Source of the DNA: Streptomyces diastatochromogenes
GTDB lineage: Bacteria; Actinomycetota; Actinomycetes; Streptomycetales; Streptomycetaceae
Length of the DNA: 35,272 bases
NCBI GenBank assembly: GCA_001550305.1
Contig: LRTP01000493.1
Coordinates: 1 to 35,272 of the forward strand
Direction: 5' to 3'
A program made the position numbers and the translations under genes. The notes under the pieces were generated by a model. It worked only from the letters and a program-made list of their open reading frames with translations, made no database searches and was not told the origin of the DNA. Of the stretch, positions 1-7,782 are shown one piece after another (the first letter of the stretch is position 1; every line of letters begins with the position of its first letter).

Positions 1-1215
1 GACGCCGGCCCGCTCGGCGGGCACGCTGTCCAGCAGCAGCGCCACCAGCGCGGTCACGGCCATCGCGCCGCCGACGCCGACCGGCATCATCAGCACCACC
101 GACTGCCACACCGGCGCTCCGGCGGGCACGGTCACCATGGCCAGCAGGCCCGCGACCATCAGCAACTGACCGGTGATCACCGGCATCCGTGCACCGAACC
201 GCATCGACAGGCGGGCGGCCACCGGGCTGATGAACGAGGTGAGCACGGTCATCGGCAGGAAGGCCACGCCGGTGGCGAGCGCGCTCAGCCCGTGCACCTG
301 CTGGAGGTACAGCCCCAACAGGAAGATCATCCCGTAGAAGCCGATGTTCAGGGCGAACCCGATGGCGACCGAGAGTGACATCGTGCGCGAGCGCAGCAGC
401 GGCAGCGGCGTCATCGGATGCCGGCCGCGGGACTGCGCGATGACGTAGCCGACGCCTGCCACGACCGCCACGGCGAGGGCGACCAGGACCCGCGAGGTGC
501 CGAACCCGTCGGCACCGGCCTCGATGGCCGCGTACGTCAGCCCGCCCAGGGCGGCGACGGCGGCGATCTGACCGGTCCAGTCGAAGGGCACCGACCGGCG
601 CGGGGAGGGCTGGGCGCGCTTGAGGAGCGCGAGGGCCACCGCACCGACGGGCAGATTGACGAAGAAGATCATCCGCCAGTCGATCACGGTGAGCAGACCG
701 CCTGCCACGGGCCCGGCCGCCGAGCCGACGGAGCCGCTCACACCCCACAGGGCGATGGCCCGCGCCCGCGCCGCCGGGTCGGGGAAGACCTCCCGCAGCA
801 GGGCGAGGGAGGACGGTACGACCATCGCGGCCCCGACTCCCTGCACCAGCCGCGCCGCCACCAGAACGCCCAGGTCCGGCGCCATCCCGCACACCGCGGA
901 CGCCACGACGAACAGGCCCAGGCCCCCGGCGAACGCCTGGCGGGCCCCGACACGGTCACTGATCGCGCCCGCGGACAGCAGGAACGCGGCGAAGGCGAGG
1001 GTGTAGCCGTCGACCACCCACTGCAGCCCGGTCATCCCGCTGTCGAAGCCACGCCCGATCGAGGGCAGCGCGACGTTCACGATCATCGCGTCGACCATGA
1101 TGGTGAAAAAGCCGAGCAGCACGGCGGCCAGCGCCGGGCGCCCACCGGACCTGCTGTGCGGCGGCAGGCCGACAGCGGTGGCCTGGAAAGGGGCGGGCGA
1201 GGCGGGCGTGGACAC
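1..1215 (-). CDS. MFS drug exporter, DHA2 family (3' end cut off)
   Basis: Proton-driven efflux permease of the 14-helix DHA2 (EmrB/QacA) type in the cytoplasmic membrane. Reading from a GTG start, the protein opens with a short polar leader and then the typical first helix (FFTIMVDAMIVNVALPSIG). Further on are the QWVVDGYTLAFAAFLL helix, the RLVQGVGAAMVVPSS segment and the antiporter motif C (GPVAGG). An AGGAG ribosome binding site lies 8 bases before the GTG. The reading frame is open for 405 codons up to the window edge; the family is usually about 470-500 residues, so roughly the last fifth is missing. It is divergent from an MmyB-type regulator, which may control it. The substrate cannot be read from the sequence. 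Family is confident, role as drug exporter is inferred. Confidence 0.9.
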   Translation of the reverse strand, partial: MSTPASPAPFQATAVGLPPHSRSGGRPALAAVLLGFFTIMVDAMIVNVALPSIGRGFDSGMTGLQWVVDGYTLAFAAFLLSAGAISDRVGARQAFAGGLGLFVVASAVCGMAPDLGVLVAARLVQGVGAAMVVPSSLALLREVFPDPAARARAIALWGVSGSVGSAAGPVAGGLLTVIDWRMIFFVNLPVGAVALALLKRAQPSPRRSVPFDWTGQIAAVAALGGLTYAAIEAGADGFGTSRVLVALAVAVVAGVGYVIAQSRGRHPMTPLPLLRSRTMSLSVAIGFALNIGFYGMIFLLGLYLQQVHGLSALATGVAFLPMTVLTSFISPVAARLSMRFGARMPVITGQLLMVAGLLAMVTVPAGAPVWQSVVLMMPVGVGGAMAVTALVALLLDSVPAERAGV

Positions 1216-1356
1216 CGGACGATCTCCTGCACTGGGACGGGCGAGGTGCTGACGGAAATCGAGCCTCGCGCCTTCGCGGCGACAGTGGCAGGCCGGGCTG
1301 TGCGGGGGATCGGCGTTCGGGGGTAATGACAGGGCCCCCCACACGCCTGCCCCACA

Positions 1357-1380
1357 GGTCAGCGCGGTGTGACACTGACC
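1357..1380. promoter_or_regulatory. Inverted repeat, candidate operator between exporter and regulator
   Basis: GGTCAG and CTGACC form perfect 6-base arms around a 12-base spacer. The right arm ends two bases before the ATG of the MmyB-type regulator, and no Shine-Dalgarno sequence is visible there, so the regulator transcript may be leaderless or nearly so. The position suits an autoregulatory site that would also face the divergent exporter gene. That it is bound by the regulator is inference. Confidence 0.4.
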
Positions 1381-1382
1381 GT

Positions 1383-2294
1383 ATGGCATCCGCGCAGAGC
1401 AGCGGCGGCGGTACGGAGCTGGGCCAGTTCCTGCGCGCGCGCCGCACCCAGACCCGCCCCGACCAGGTCGGCCTCACCGTGGGCCCCGGCCTGCGCCGCA
1501 CCCCCGGCCTGCGCCGCGAGGAACTGGCCACGCTCGCCGGCATGAGCATCGACTACTACGTCCGCATGGAGCGCGGCAAGGAGACCCGCCCCAGCCCCGC
1601 CGTGCTCGACGCCCTCGCCCGCGCCCTGCACCTCGACGACGCCGAGCACCAGCACCTGCGCGAGCTCGCCGCCCGGGCCGCCCGCTACGCCCCCGAACCC
1701 CCGCCGCCGCCCAGCAGGACCGTGCGCCCGCACCTGAAGCTGGTCCTGGAGGCGCTGCGGCCGAACCCGGCCTACATCATCAGCCGCAGCATGGATCTGC
1801 TCGCCTGGAACCCCGGCGGCCTCGCCCTGTACGCGGGCCTCGCGGACTGGCCCGCCACACAGCGCAACCTGGCCCGCTACTTCTTCCTCCACCCCACCGC
1901 GCGCACCCTCTTCCCCGACTGGGACGAGCTGGTCCGCGGCTGCGTCGCCCGTTTGCGCAGCCTGGCCGGCACCGCCCCCGACGCTCCCGACCTCACCCAC
2001 CTCGTGGGTGAACTCCTCCTCAAGAGCCCCGACTTCGCCAAACTGTGGGAACGTTACGACGTCGTCGGACGCAAGAGGATCCAGAAGACCTTCCACCACC
2101 CCCAGGTCGGCGTCCTCACCCTCAGCGGTCAGAGCATGAACCTCGAAGGCACCCCGGGCCAACGCCTCGGCGTCTACACCGCCGAACCCGGTACCCCCGA
2201 CCACGACGCCATGCTCCTGCTGGACGCGATCGCCCCCGAGCCCGCCAGGCACCGGGACATGAGGCGCGAACAGCAACCGCACTCACAGCCCTGA
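1383..2294 (+). CDS. XRE-family regulator with MmyB-like ligand-binding domain
   Basis: DNA-binding transcriptional regulator of 303 residues. The N-terminal third is a Cro/C1-type helix-turn-helix (GLRREELATLAGMSIDYYVRMERG). The C-terminal two thirds match the MmyB-like ligand-binding domain (LAWNPGGLALY, RNLARYFFLHPTAR, then LSGQSMNLEGTPGQRLGVYTAEPGTP). In actinomycetes such regulators usually sit beside an SDR or exporter gene, as here: an MFS exporter is divergent and an SDR is convergent, overlapping by 12 bases at the stop codons. An upstream in-frame start at 1326 exists, but the ATG at 1383 puts the helix-turn-helix at its normal distance from the N-terminus. The ligand is unknown. 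Confidence 0.9.
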   Translation: MASAQSSGGGTELGQFLRARRTQTRPDQVGLTVGPGLRRTPGLRREELATLAGMSIDYYVRMERGKETRPSPAVLDALARALHLDDAEHQHLRELAARAARYAPEPPPPPSRTVRPHLKLVLEALRPNPAYIISRSMDLLAWNPGGLALYAGLADWPATQRNLARYFFLHPTARTLFPDWDELVRGCVARLRSLAGTAPDAPDLTHLVGELLLKSPDFAKLWERYDVVGRKRIQKTFHHPQVGVLTLSGQSMNLEGTPGQRLGVYTAEPGTPDHDAMLLLDAIAPEPARHRDMRREQQPHSQP

Positions 2295-3215
2295 CCTTGA
2301 CCTCAACTGTTCCGACAGGGTCCACAGCCGTCGCGCGTTGTCCGGATCGACGGCGTAGCGGGCGACTCCGTGCAGCGTGCCGGAGCGACGGTCGATGACC
2401 TCGGTCTCGTTGCAGTCGACGAAGTAGCGGCCGCCTACGCCTTCGAGGAGGGGGGAGGTGGCGAGGAGCACGGAGGTGGCGGCGCCCTGCTCGACGGTCT
2501 TGATGAGGTGGGCGGGAACCCTTCCGCTCCCGCGCCCTCCGGTGTGGCGCTGGAGGTCGGTGTAGATCGCGCCCGGCATCAGCGCGTTGGCGGTGATGTT
2601 GTCGCCGGCCCAGCGACGGGTCGCCTCCACCGCGAAGAGGACACCCGCGGTCTTGGACTGACCGTAGGCGAGCCATGGATCGTAGGGGCGGAAAGCGAAG
2701 TTGACGTCGTCGAACACCACCGGGGACTGCTGATGACCGGTGGAGCTGACCACGACGACGCGGGCGGCGCCGTCGGCGGCCAACGCGCCGTGCAGGCCAG
2801 TGGTGAGAGCGAAGTGGCCGAGATGGTTGGTGGCGAACTGCCACTCCCAGCCCTGTTCGGTGTACTTCTCGGGGCAGGCCATGACGCCCGCGTTGTTCAC
2901 CAGCACATGCAGTGGGCCCTCCCAGGCGGTGGTGAAGGCGGTGACGGACGCGGGGTCGGTCAGGTCCAGGTGGGCGACACGCACCTCCTGGTTGCCGGTC
3001 GACCCGGTGATGTCCTTGGCGACACGTTCGCCCGCCGTCATGTCCCGGACGGCGAGGGTCACTTCCGCACCGGTGCCGGCGAGCGCGTGGGCCGTTGCCG
3101 CTCCGAGGCCGGAGGAGACGCCGGTGACCACGGCGCGGCGGCCGGTGAGGTCGATTCCCTGCGCGACCTCGGTGGCCGTGCTGGAGAAACCGAACGGGGT
3201 CGTGAGGGCACTCAC
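2283..3215 (-). CDS. Short-chain dehydrogenase/reductase (SDR)
   Basis: NAD(P)-dependent oxidoreductase of 310 residues. The Rossmann cofactor motif TGVSSGLG is at residues 31-38, NNAG at 107-110, the catalytic Ser at about 158 (VVSSTGH) and the Y-x-x-x-K pair at Tyr184/Lys188 (YGQSK), so the active site is complete. The GTG start at 3215 is preceded by GGAG at a normal distance; an upstream in-frame ATG at 3278 would only add a low-complexity leader. It lies downstream of and in the same direction as a second SDR, separated by 132 bases holding a tandem repeat. It resembles the large SDR group related to retinol or protochlorophyllide dehydrogenases; the substrate is unknown. Confidence 0.88.
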   Translation of the reverse strand: MSALTTPFGFSSTATEVAQGIDLTGRRAVVTGVSSGLGAATAHALAGTGAEVTLAVRDMTAGERVAKDITGSTGNQEVRVAHLDLTDPASVTAFTTAWEGPLHVLVNNAGVMACPEKYTEQGWEWQFATNHLGHFALTTGLHGALAADGAARVVVVSSTGHQQSPVVFDDVNFAFRPYDPWLAYGQSKTAGVLFAVEATRRWAGDNITANALMPGAIYTDLQRHTGGRGSGRVPAHLIKTVEQGAATSVLLATSPLLEGVGGRYFVDCNETEVIDRRSGTLHGVARYAVDPDNARRLWTLSEQLRSRSGL

Positions 3216-3250
3216 GGATGAACTCCTTGCTGTGAGCTGAGGTTGCTGTG

Positions 3251-3304
3251 TGCTGAACTCGTCGTGGGCTGAAGGCATGCTGAACTCGCCGCGGGCTGAA
3301 CGGC
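3251..3304. repeat. Two imperfect 27-base tandem repeats between SDR genes
   Basis: A 27-base unit beginning TGCTGAACTCG occurs twice head to tail (3251-3277 and 3278-3304), differing at a few positions. Shorter related pieces (GCTGTGAGCTGAGG) precede it. It lies in the gap between two co-oriented SDR genes and appears in no recognised protein. It may be replication-slippage debris or hold repeated binding sites. Confidence 0.6.
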
Positions 3305-3347
3305 TTCTGACGTCGCTCTGTGCTGGTCCGCGCGCGATCTTCCGCGG

Positions 3348-4235
3348 TCAGTGCCTGAGCAGTCGGTCCTGCTCCACCGGCGGAGTCCCGTCGTGCCAGG
3401 GCAGGGCCTTGCCGAAGCGGATCAACTCGCCGTAGAGGGCGGGATCGACGTGCTCGGTGAAGACCAGGTCGAGCACCGCACGGGCGGCCTCGGAAGGCGA
3501 CTGGGCCTGGCTGAAGTCGCTGAACCAGGGCCGGGAGGTGGCGGTGTCGACCATGCCGGGGCACACGGAGGCGATCAGGGTGTCGTCGGCGAGGTCGCGC
3601 TCGCGGCGTTCGGCCGCGACCGCGCGGACGGCGGCGACCTGGGCCACCTTCGAGGGCACGTTCAGCCAGCGTGGCCAGCCCGCCTCCTCGGCGGTCCTGT
3701 TGTGGATGGCGCTGCGCCAGGACTCGACGGCGTACTCGACCTGGTCGAGGCTCGCCCCCTCGAACAGGTGGTGCAGCCGCGGATCGAGGTGGCCGAGCGT
3801 GCCCAGGCTGCTGGCCACGACGATCAGCCGGCCGCCCGGACGCAGGACGGGGCCGAACGAGCGCAGGATCGCATGGGTGGCGGTGTTGGAGACGTCGATG
3901 AACTCGTCGGCGCGCTCGGCCTGGGACTCCTCGGGCAGCAGTCGGGCGACGGCGTTGGAGAGCACGACATCGACGCCGCCGTGCCGTGCCCGGAGTTCGT
4001 CGGCGAGTCGGGCGATGTCGTCGGTGTCGGTGACGTCCAGGACCTGGCCCCGGACATGGCTGCGTGTGCCCGGCAGTTGCGCCACTTCGCGGGCGGCGTC
4101 CGAGACGCGCTGGTGGCTGCGGCCGGTGAGCAGCACGAGGTCGTCGGGGTCCATACGGGCTGCCAGCCCTTCGGCGAGCGCACGTCCGAGTCCCTGGTTG
4201 GCGCCCGTGACGAGGGCGATTCGCGAAGCGTTCAT
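3348..4235 (-). CDS. SDR-fold protein lacking the catalytic tyrosine
   Basis: SDR-family protein of 295 residues with an intact cofactor-binding motif (TGANQGLG, residues 10-17) and the acidic DVTD motif near 67-70. At the place of the Y-x-x-x-K active site it reads NVPSK, so Asn192 stands where the catalytic Tyr should be, with Lys196 kept. The usual NNAG motif is replaced by SNAV (residues 93-96). A Ser pair at 152-153 of IVVASSLG is present. The overall pattern resembles carbonyl-reductase-like SDRs. It may bind NAD(P) without normal reductase activity, use another residue, or be a regulatory SDR. The ATG at 4235 was chosen because the cofactor motif then sits at its usual position. It is divergent from a LysR regulator, a common arrangement for regulator and target. 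Confidence 0.85.
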   Translation of the reverse strand: MNASRIALVTGANQGLGRALAEGLAARMDPDDLVLLTGRSHQRVSDAAREVAQLPGTRSHVRGQVLDVTDTDDIARLADELRARHGGVDVVLSNAVARLLPEESQAERADEFIDVSNTATHAILRSFGPVLRPGGRLIVVASSLGTLGHLDPRLHHLFEGASLDQVEYAVESWRSAIHNRTAEEAGWPRWLNVPSKVAQVAAVRAVAAERRERDLADDTLIASVCPGMVDTATSRPWFSDFSQAQSPSEAARAVLDLVFTEHVDPALYGELIRFGKALPWHDGTPPVEQDRLLRH

Positions 4236-4293
4236 GCATGCCACGCTAGAAAGGCAGCGGCCATGAGTCCAACGAGATTCACGCACAGCTAGT

Positions 4294-4308
4294 ATGCGAA
4301 ATTGGCAT
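4294..4308. promoter_or_regulatory. LysR-type T-N11-A box
   Basis: ATGC-N7-GCAT is a dyad containing the T-N11-A core typical of LysR-family binding sites. It lies 44 bases upstream of the LysR start and 59 bases upstream of the divergent SDR start. Two TGATCA hexamers (4323-4328, 4330-4335) follow on the LysR side. The position suits joint control of both genes; binding is inferred. Confidence 0.5.
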
Positions 4309-4351
4309 GGGGCATGTGCAAGTGATCAATGATCATGGATTGGGAAGCGTC

Positions 4352-5284
4352 ATGGACTTCACCGATGTGTCGCTGACCGCGCTGCGCGTCTTCCGCGCCG
4401 TGGCCGAACAGGGGACCTTCACCGCGGCCGCGGCATCGCTGGGCTACACCCAGTCGGCCGTGTCCCGGCAGATCGCCGCGATCGAACGCGTGGCGGGAGC
4501 GGAGCTGCTGGAGCGGCGTCGCGACGGAGTACGGCTGACCGCGGCCGGTCTCGTCGTCATGCGCCGTGCGACGACCGTGCTCGACGAGATCGAGGCGACC
4601 GCACGCGAACTGTCCGGCCTGCCGGGGCAGACCGGGACGGTCCGGCTGGGATGGTTCCCCAGTGCCGGAGCCGTCCTGCTGCCCCGAGCCCTGGTCGCGC
4701 TGCGCCGCACGGACCCCGGCCTGCACATCGTCAGCCGCGAAGGCAGCACTCCGGCGCTCGTGCGCGCCCTGCGGGCCGGCAGCCTGGACCTCGCCCTCCT
4801 GGCGTCGGCGCCGCCCTTCCGGCCGCCGGACGCCGAGTCGCCTCCACTGGCTCTGCACACGCTCACCGAACGCGCGCTGTGCCTGGCGCTGCCAGCCACC
4901 CATCCGCTCGCCCGCGGCGACTTCGTCGACGTGGCCGATCTGCGCGGGCAGCGCTGGATCGCCGGCTCCTCCTCCGGTGAGGACCGGCTGATGGGGGTGT
5001 GGCCCGGTCTGGACGAACGCCCCGAGATCGCCCACACCGCCCGCGACTGGCTGGCCAAGCTTCACCTCGTCGCCGCCGGGTGCGGACTGACCACCGTGCC
5101 GCCCGCACTCGCCCAGGCGGCACCACCGGGAGTACGCATCCTTCCCGTGCGCGGTGGGCCCCAGGAGCAGCGGCGTCTGTTCCTGGCCCGTCTTCCCCAC
5201 CCGCCGAGCGAACCGGTCACGCGCGTGGCAGCCGCCCTCCGTACCGCGGCCCTCGACGGCGACCCACCGGGCTCAGACGCGTGA
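4352..5284 (+). CDS. LysR-family transcriptional regulator
   Basis: Transcriptional regulator of 310 residues. The N-terminal winged helix-turn-helix is clear (FRAVAEQGTFTAAAASLGY then TQSAVSRQIAAIERVAGAEL), followed by a substrate-binding domain of the LysR type (from about residue 90, TGTVRLGWFPSAGAVLLPRAL). The ATG at 4352 has GGGAAG five bases upstream; an in-frame start at 4307 lies inside the putative LysR box and is less likely. It is divergent from the atypical SDR and its 3' end faces the FdhF/YdeP gene 19 bases away. The inducer is unknown. Confidence 0.92.
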   Translation: MDFTDVSLTALRVFRAVAEQGTFTAAAASLGYTQSAVSRQIAAIERVAGAELLERRRDGVRLTAAGLVVMRRATTVLDEIEATARELSGLPGQTGTVRLGWFPSAGAVLLPRALVALRRTDPGLHIVSREGSTPALVRALRAGSLDLALLASAPPFRPPDAESPPLALHTLTERALCLALPATHPLARGDFVDVADLRGQRWIAGSSSGEDRLMGVWPGLDERPEIAHTARDWLAKLHLVAAGCGLTTVPPALAQAAPPGVRILPVRGGPQEQRRLFLARLPHPPSEPVTRVAAALRTAALDGDPPGSDA

Positions 5285-5303
5285 CGATCTCGCTTCCCCC
5301 ATG

Positions 5304-7649
5304 TCACCGCCGGCTCGGGACGACACGGACGTTGACGTTCTTCATCAGTGGCTGATCGCTCTGCGTGCTGTAGTCGGCCGCGCCGATGAGGGCGTTCATC
5401 TCCGGCATGTACCCCGCCGCGCAGCCACGGGGCATGTCGTAGCTCAACGCCCGGTACCCGGTGAGGGAGCGCTTGCTGCCGTCCTTGGAGGTGGCCGTGA
5501 TGTCGACCAGGCTGCCGGGGGTGATGCCACGGGAGCGCATGTCGGCGCGGTTCATGAGGACGAGTGTGCGCAGGTTCTTGATGCCCCGGTAGCGGTCGTC
5601 GTCGGAGTAGATGGTCGTGTTCCACTGGTCGTGGGAGCGCATCGTCTGCAGCACCAGCATGTCGTCCTTGGGCACGACATCCGGCAGTACGGCGGCGGAG
5701 AACTCGGCCCGGCCGGACGGGGTGAGGAAGACGAGTTCGCGGGCCGGTTGCTTGATCCGGAACCCCAGCGGCAGCCGGACGCGGCGGTTGAAGTCCTCGA
5801 AGCCGTCCAGGACTTGGGCCATGGTGTCCCGGATGCGGTCGTAGTCCTCGATGTACTGCTCCCACGGGACGGCGCTGTCGGGCAGAGTTGCCCGCGCCAT
5901 CCCGGCGATGATGGCGGGTTCGGACAGCAGATGCGGCGACGCCGGGCGCTTCATGCCGAGCGACAGGTGCACCATGCTCATGGAGTCCTCGACGGACGTG
6001 GCCTGCGGCCCACGGCGCTGGTGGTCCTTCTCCGTCCGGCCGAGACACGGCAGAATGAGTGCCTTCCTGCCGTGGATCACGTGGCTGCGGTTGAGCTTCG
6101 TGCTGACCTGGACCGTCAGTGCGCAGCGCCGAAGTCCTTCGGCGGTGTACGTGGTGTCGGGTGCGGCCATCGCGAAGTTGCCGCCCATGCCGACGAACAC
6201 CTTGACCGTCCCCCGGTGCATCCCCTCGACCACGCCGACCGTGTCCAGCCCGTGCGCACGGGGAGGGTCGATGCCGCAGACGTCGGCGAGCCGGTCGAGG
6301 AACTCGGGTGTGGGCCGGTGGTCGATGCCGCAGGTGCGGTTCCCCTGCACGTTGCTGTGCCCGCGCACAGGCGATGGCCCGGCGCCCTCGCGCCCCAGGT
6401 TTCCGCGCAGCAGCAGGAGATTGACGATCTCCCGAACGGTGTCCACACCGTGTTCGTGCTGGGACACCCCCAAACACCAGCTGATCAGGGTCCGGTCGGA
6501 CCGCGAATACACGTCGGCGGCCTTCAGGATGTCCGCGCGCGTCAGCCCGGACTGGCGCTCCAGCTCCTGCCACGGTGTCGCCTCGCACAGGGCTCGGTAC
6601 TCCTCGAATCCCTGGGTGTGGCGGTCGATGAACTCGCGGTCGAGTGCCTTCGGGTCCGAGGCCGACTCCTCGATCACCGCCTTGGCCATGCCGCGCAGGA
6701 GCGCCATGTCGCCGCCCGCGCGGACCTGCAGGTTGAGCGTGCTCGTGCGCGTCGACTTGAACAGGGCCATGTCGACGAACTCGTGCGGGACGATGGTCCG
6801 GGTGGCGGCCGCCTCGATGAGTGGATTGACATGCACGATCTGCGCGCCCCGCCGATATGCCTCGGCGAGCGCGGTCAGCATGCGCGGAGCGTTGGAGGCC
6901 GCGTTGACGCCCATGATGAACAGGGCGTCGGCACTCTCCCAGTCGGCGAGGTCGGCGGTGCCCTTTCCGGTGCCGAGCGACGCCTGCAGGGCGCGTCCGG
7001 ACGCCTCGTGACACATGTTGGAGCAGTCGGGCAGATTGTTGGTGCCGTACTCACGGGCCATCAACTGGTACAGGAACGTCGCCTCGTTGCCGAGGCGTCC
7101 CGAGGTGTAGAAGGCGGCTTCGTTCGGGTCGTCGAGCGCCCGCAGCTCGCTTCCGACGAGCTCGAACGCGGCCTTCCAGGTGATGGGCTCGTAGTGGTCC
7201 GTCTCCTCGTTGTAGACCAGCGGCTCCGTCAGCCTGCCCGTGTCCTCCAGAGCGAAGTCGGTCCATGTCGCCAGCTCCGAGACGGAGTGCGCGGCGAACA
7301 GCTCACGGCCGGCACGCTTGGGCGTCATCTCCCAGGTGACGTGCTTGATGCCGTTCTCACAGATGTCGAGCTTGAGACCCTTGGTGTCGTCGGGCCACGC
7401 GCAGCCCGGGCAGTCGAACCCCCCGCTCTCGTGGTTCATCTTGAAGATGGCGCGTGGCCCGTCGATCAGCGCGTGTTCCCGCAGGAGGACGTGCGTGACG
7501 CTCTTGGCCGCACCCCAGCCGGCGGCCGGATGATGGTAGGCCCGCTGCGACGGCTGCTTCTCGGTGGTGGGGCCCTCGCCCCCGGCCGGTGTCTCCGCGC
7601 CGTGCGGCTCGTTTTCCGCGACAGCCTTGTCGGCATGGTAGGTAGTCAT
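5304..7649 (-). CDS. FdhF/YdeP-type molybdopterin oxidoreductase
   Basis: Large molybdopterin oxidoreductase of 781 residues in the formate-dehydrogenase-alpha-like FdhF/YdeP group. Only one N-terminal CxxC pair is visible (Cys80, Cys83 in FDCPGCAWPD) rather than the four cysteines of classical 4Fe-4S formate dehydrogenases. Cys213 in CSNMCHEASG sits where those enzymes carry the molybdenum-ligating Cys or Sec. The C-terminal molybdopterin dinucleotide-binding domain is present (MNRADMRSRGITPGSLVDI). The ATG at 7649 has AAGGG at a suitable distance, and an upstream in-frame start is poorer. No membrane anchor, cytochrome or diaphorase subunit is adjacent, so the electron partner is unknown. 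The E. coli relative YdeP is linked to acid resistance; a similar stress role here is only inference. Confidence 0.9.
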   Translation of the reverse strand: MTTYHADKAVAENEPHGAETPAGGEGPTTEKQPSQRAYHHPAAGWGAAKSVTHVLLREHALIDGPRAIFKMNHESGGFDCPGCAWPDDTKGLKLDICENGIKHVTWEMTPKRAGRELFAAHSVSELATWTDFALEDTGRLTEPLVYNEETDHYEPITWKAAFELVGSELRALDDPNEAAFYTSGRLGNEATFLYQLMAREYGTNNLPDCSNMCHEASGRALQASLGTGKGTADLADWESADALFIMGVNAASNAPRMLTALAEAYRRGAQIVHVNPLIEAAATRTIVPHEFVDMALFKSTRTSTLNLQVRAGGDMALLRGMAKAVIEESASDPKALDREFIDRHTQGFEEYRALCEATPWQELERQSGLTRADILKAADVYSRSDRTLISWCLGVSQHEHGVDTVREIVNLLLLRGNLGREGAGPSPVRGHSNVQGNRTCGIDHRPTPEFLDRLADVCGIDPPRAHGLDTVGVVEGMHRGTVKVFVGMGGNFAMAAPDTTYTAEGLRRCALTVQVSTKLNRSHVIHGRKALILPCLGRTEKDHQRRGPQATSVEDSMSMVHLSLGMKRPASPHLLSEPAIIAGMARATLPDSAVPWEQYIEDYDRIRDTMAQVLDGFEDFNRRVRLPLGFRIKQPARELVFLTPSGRAEFSAAVLPDVVPKDDMLVLQTMRSHDQWNTTIYSDDDRYRGIKNLRTLVLMNRADMRSRGITPGSLVDITATSKDGSKRSLTGYRALSYDMPRGCAAGYMPEMNALIGAADYSTQSDQPLMKNVNVRVVPSRR

Positions 7650-7693
7650 GCTCGTCAACCCTTCGTATCTGCCGCCGAAGGAGTTATGTGGAA

Positions 7694-7722
7694 ACGCTAC
7701 AACCATCGTGTGGCTCTCTCAA
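7694..7722 (-). promoter_or_regulatory. Candidate housekeeping-type promoter of the oxidoreductase
   Basis: On the minus strand TTGAGA and TAGCGT are separated by exactly 17 bases, a good match to a vegetative sigma-factor promoter. It lies about 45 bases upstream of the FdhF/YdeP start, suggesting the gene can be transcribed apart from the FUSC gene that precedes it on the same strand. Confidence 0.5.
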
Positions 7723-7782
7723 TCGGACCCCACGGCCGTCATGCGGCGCCCGCCCCTCGTCCGCGTCGGTCGTATGTGTGAG

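Noticed and set aside
2122..4239. 705-codon open frame on the minus strand
   Set aside because: It runs across two clear SDR genes in another frame, and its composition is Arg/Pro-rich, typical of a high-GC shadow.
5154..7781. 875-codon open frame on the plus strand
   Set aside because: Antisense shadow of the FdhF/YdeP gene, which has strong family motifs.
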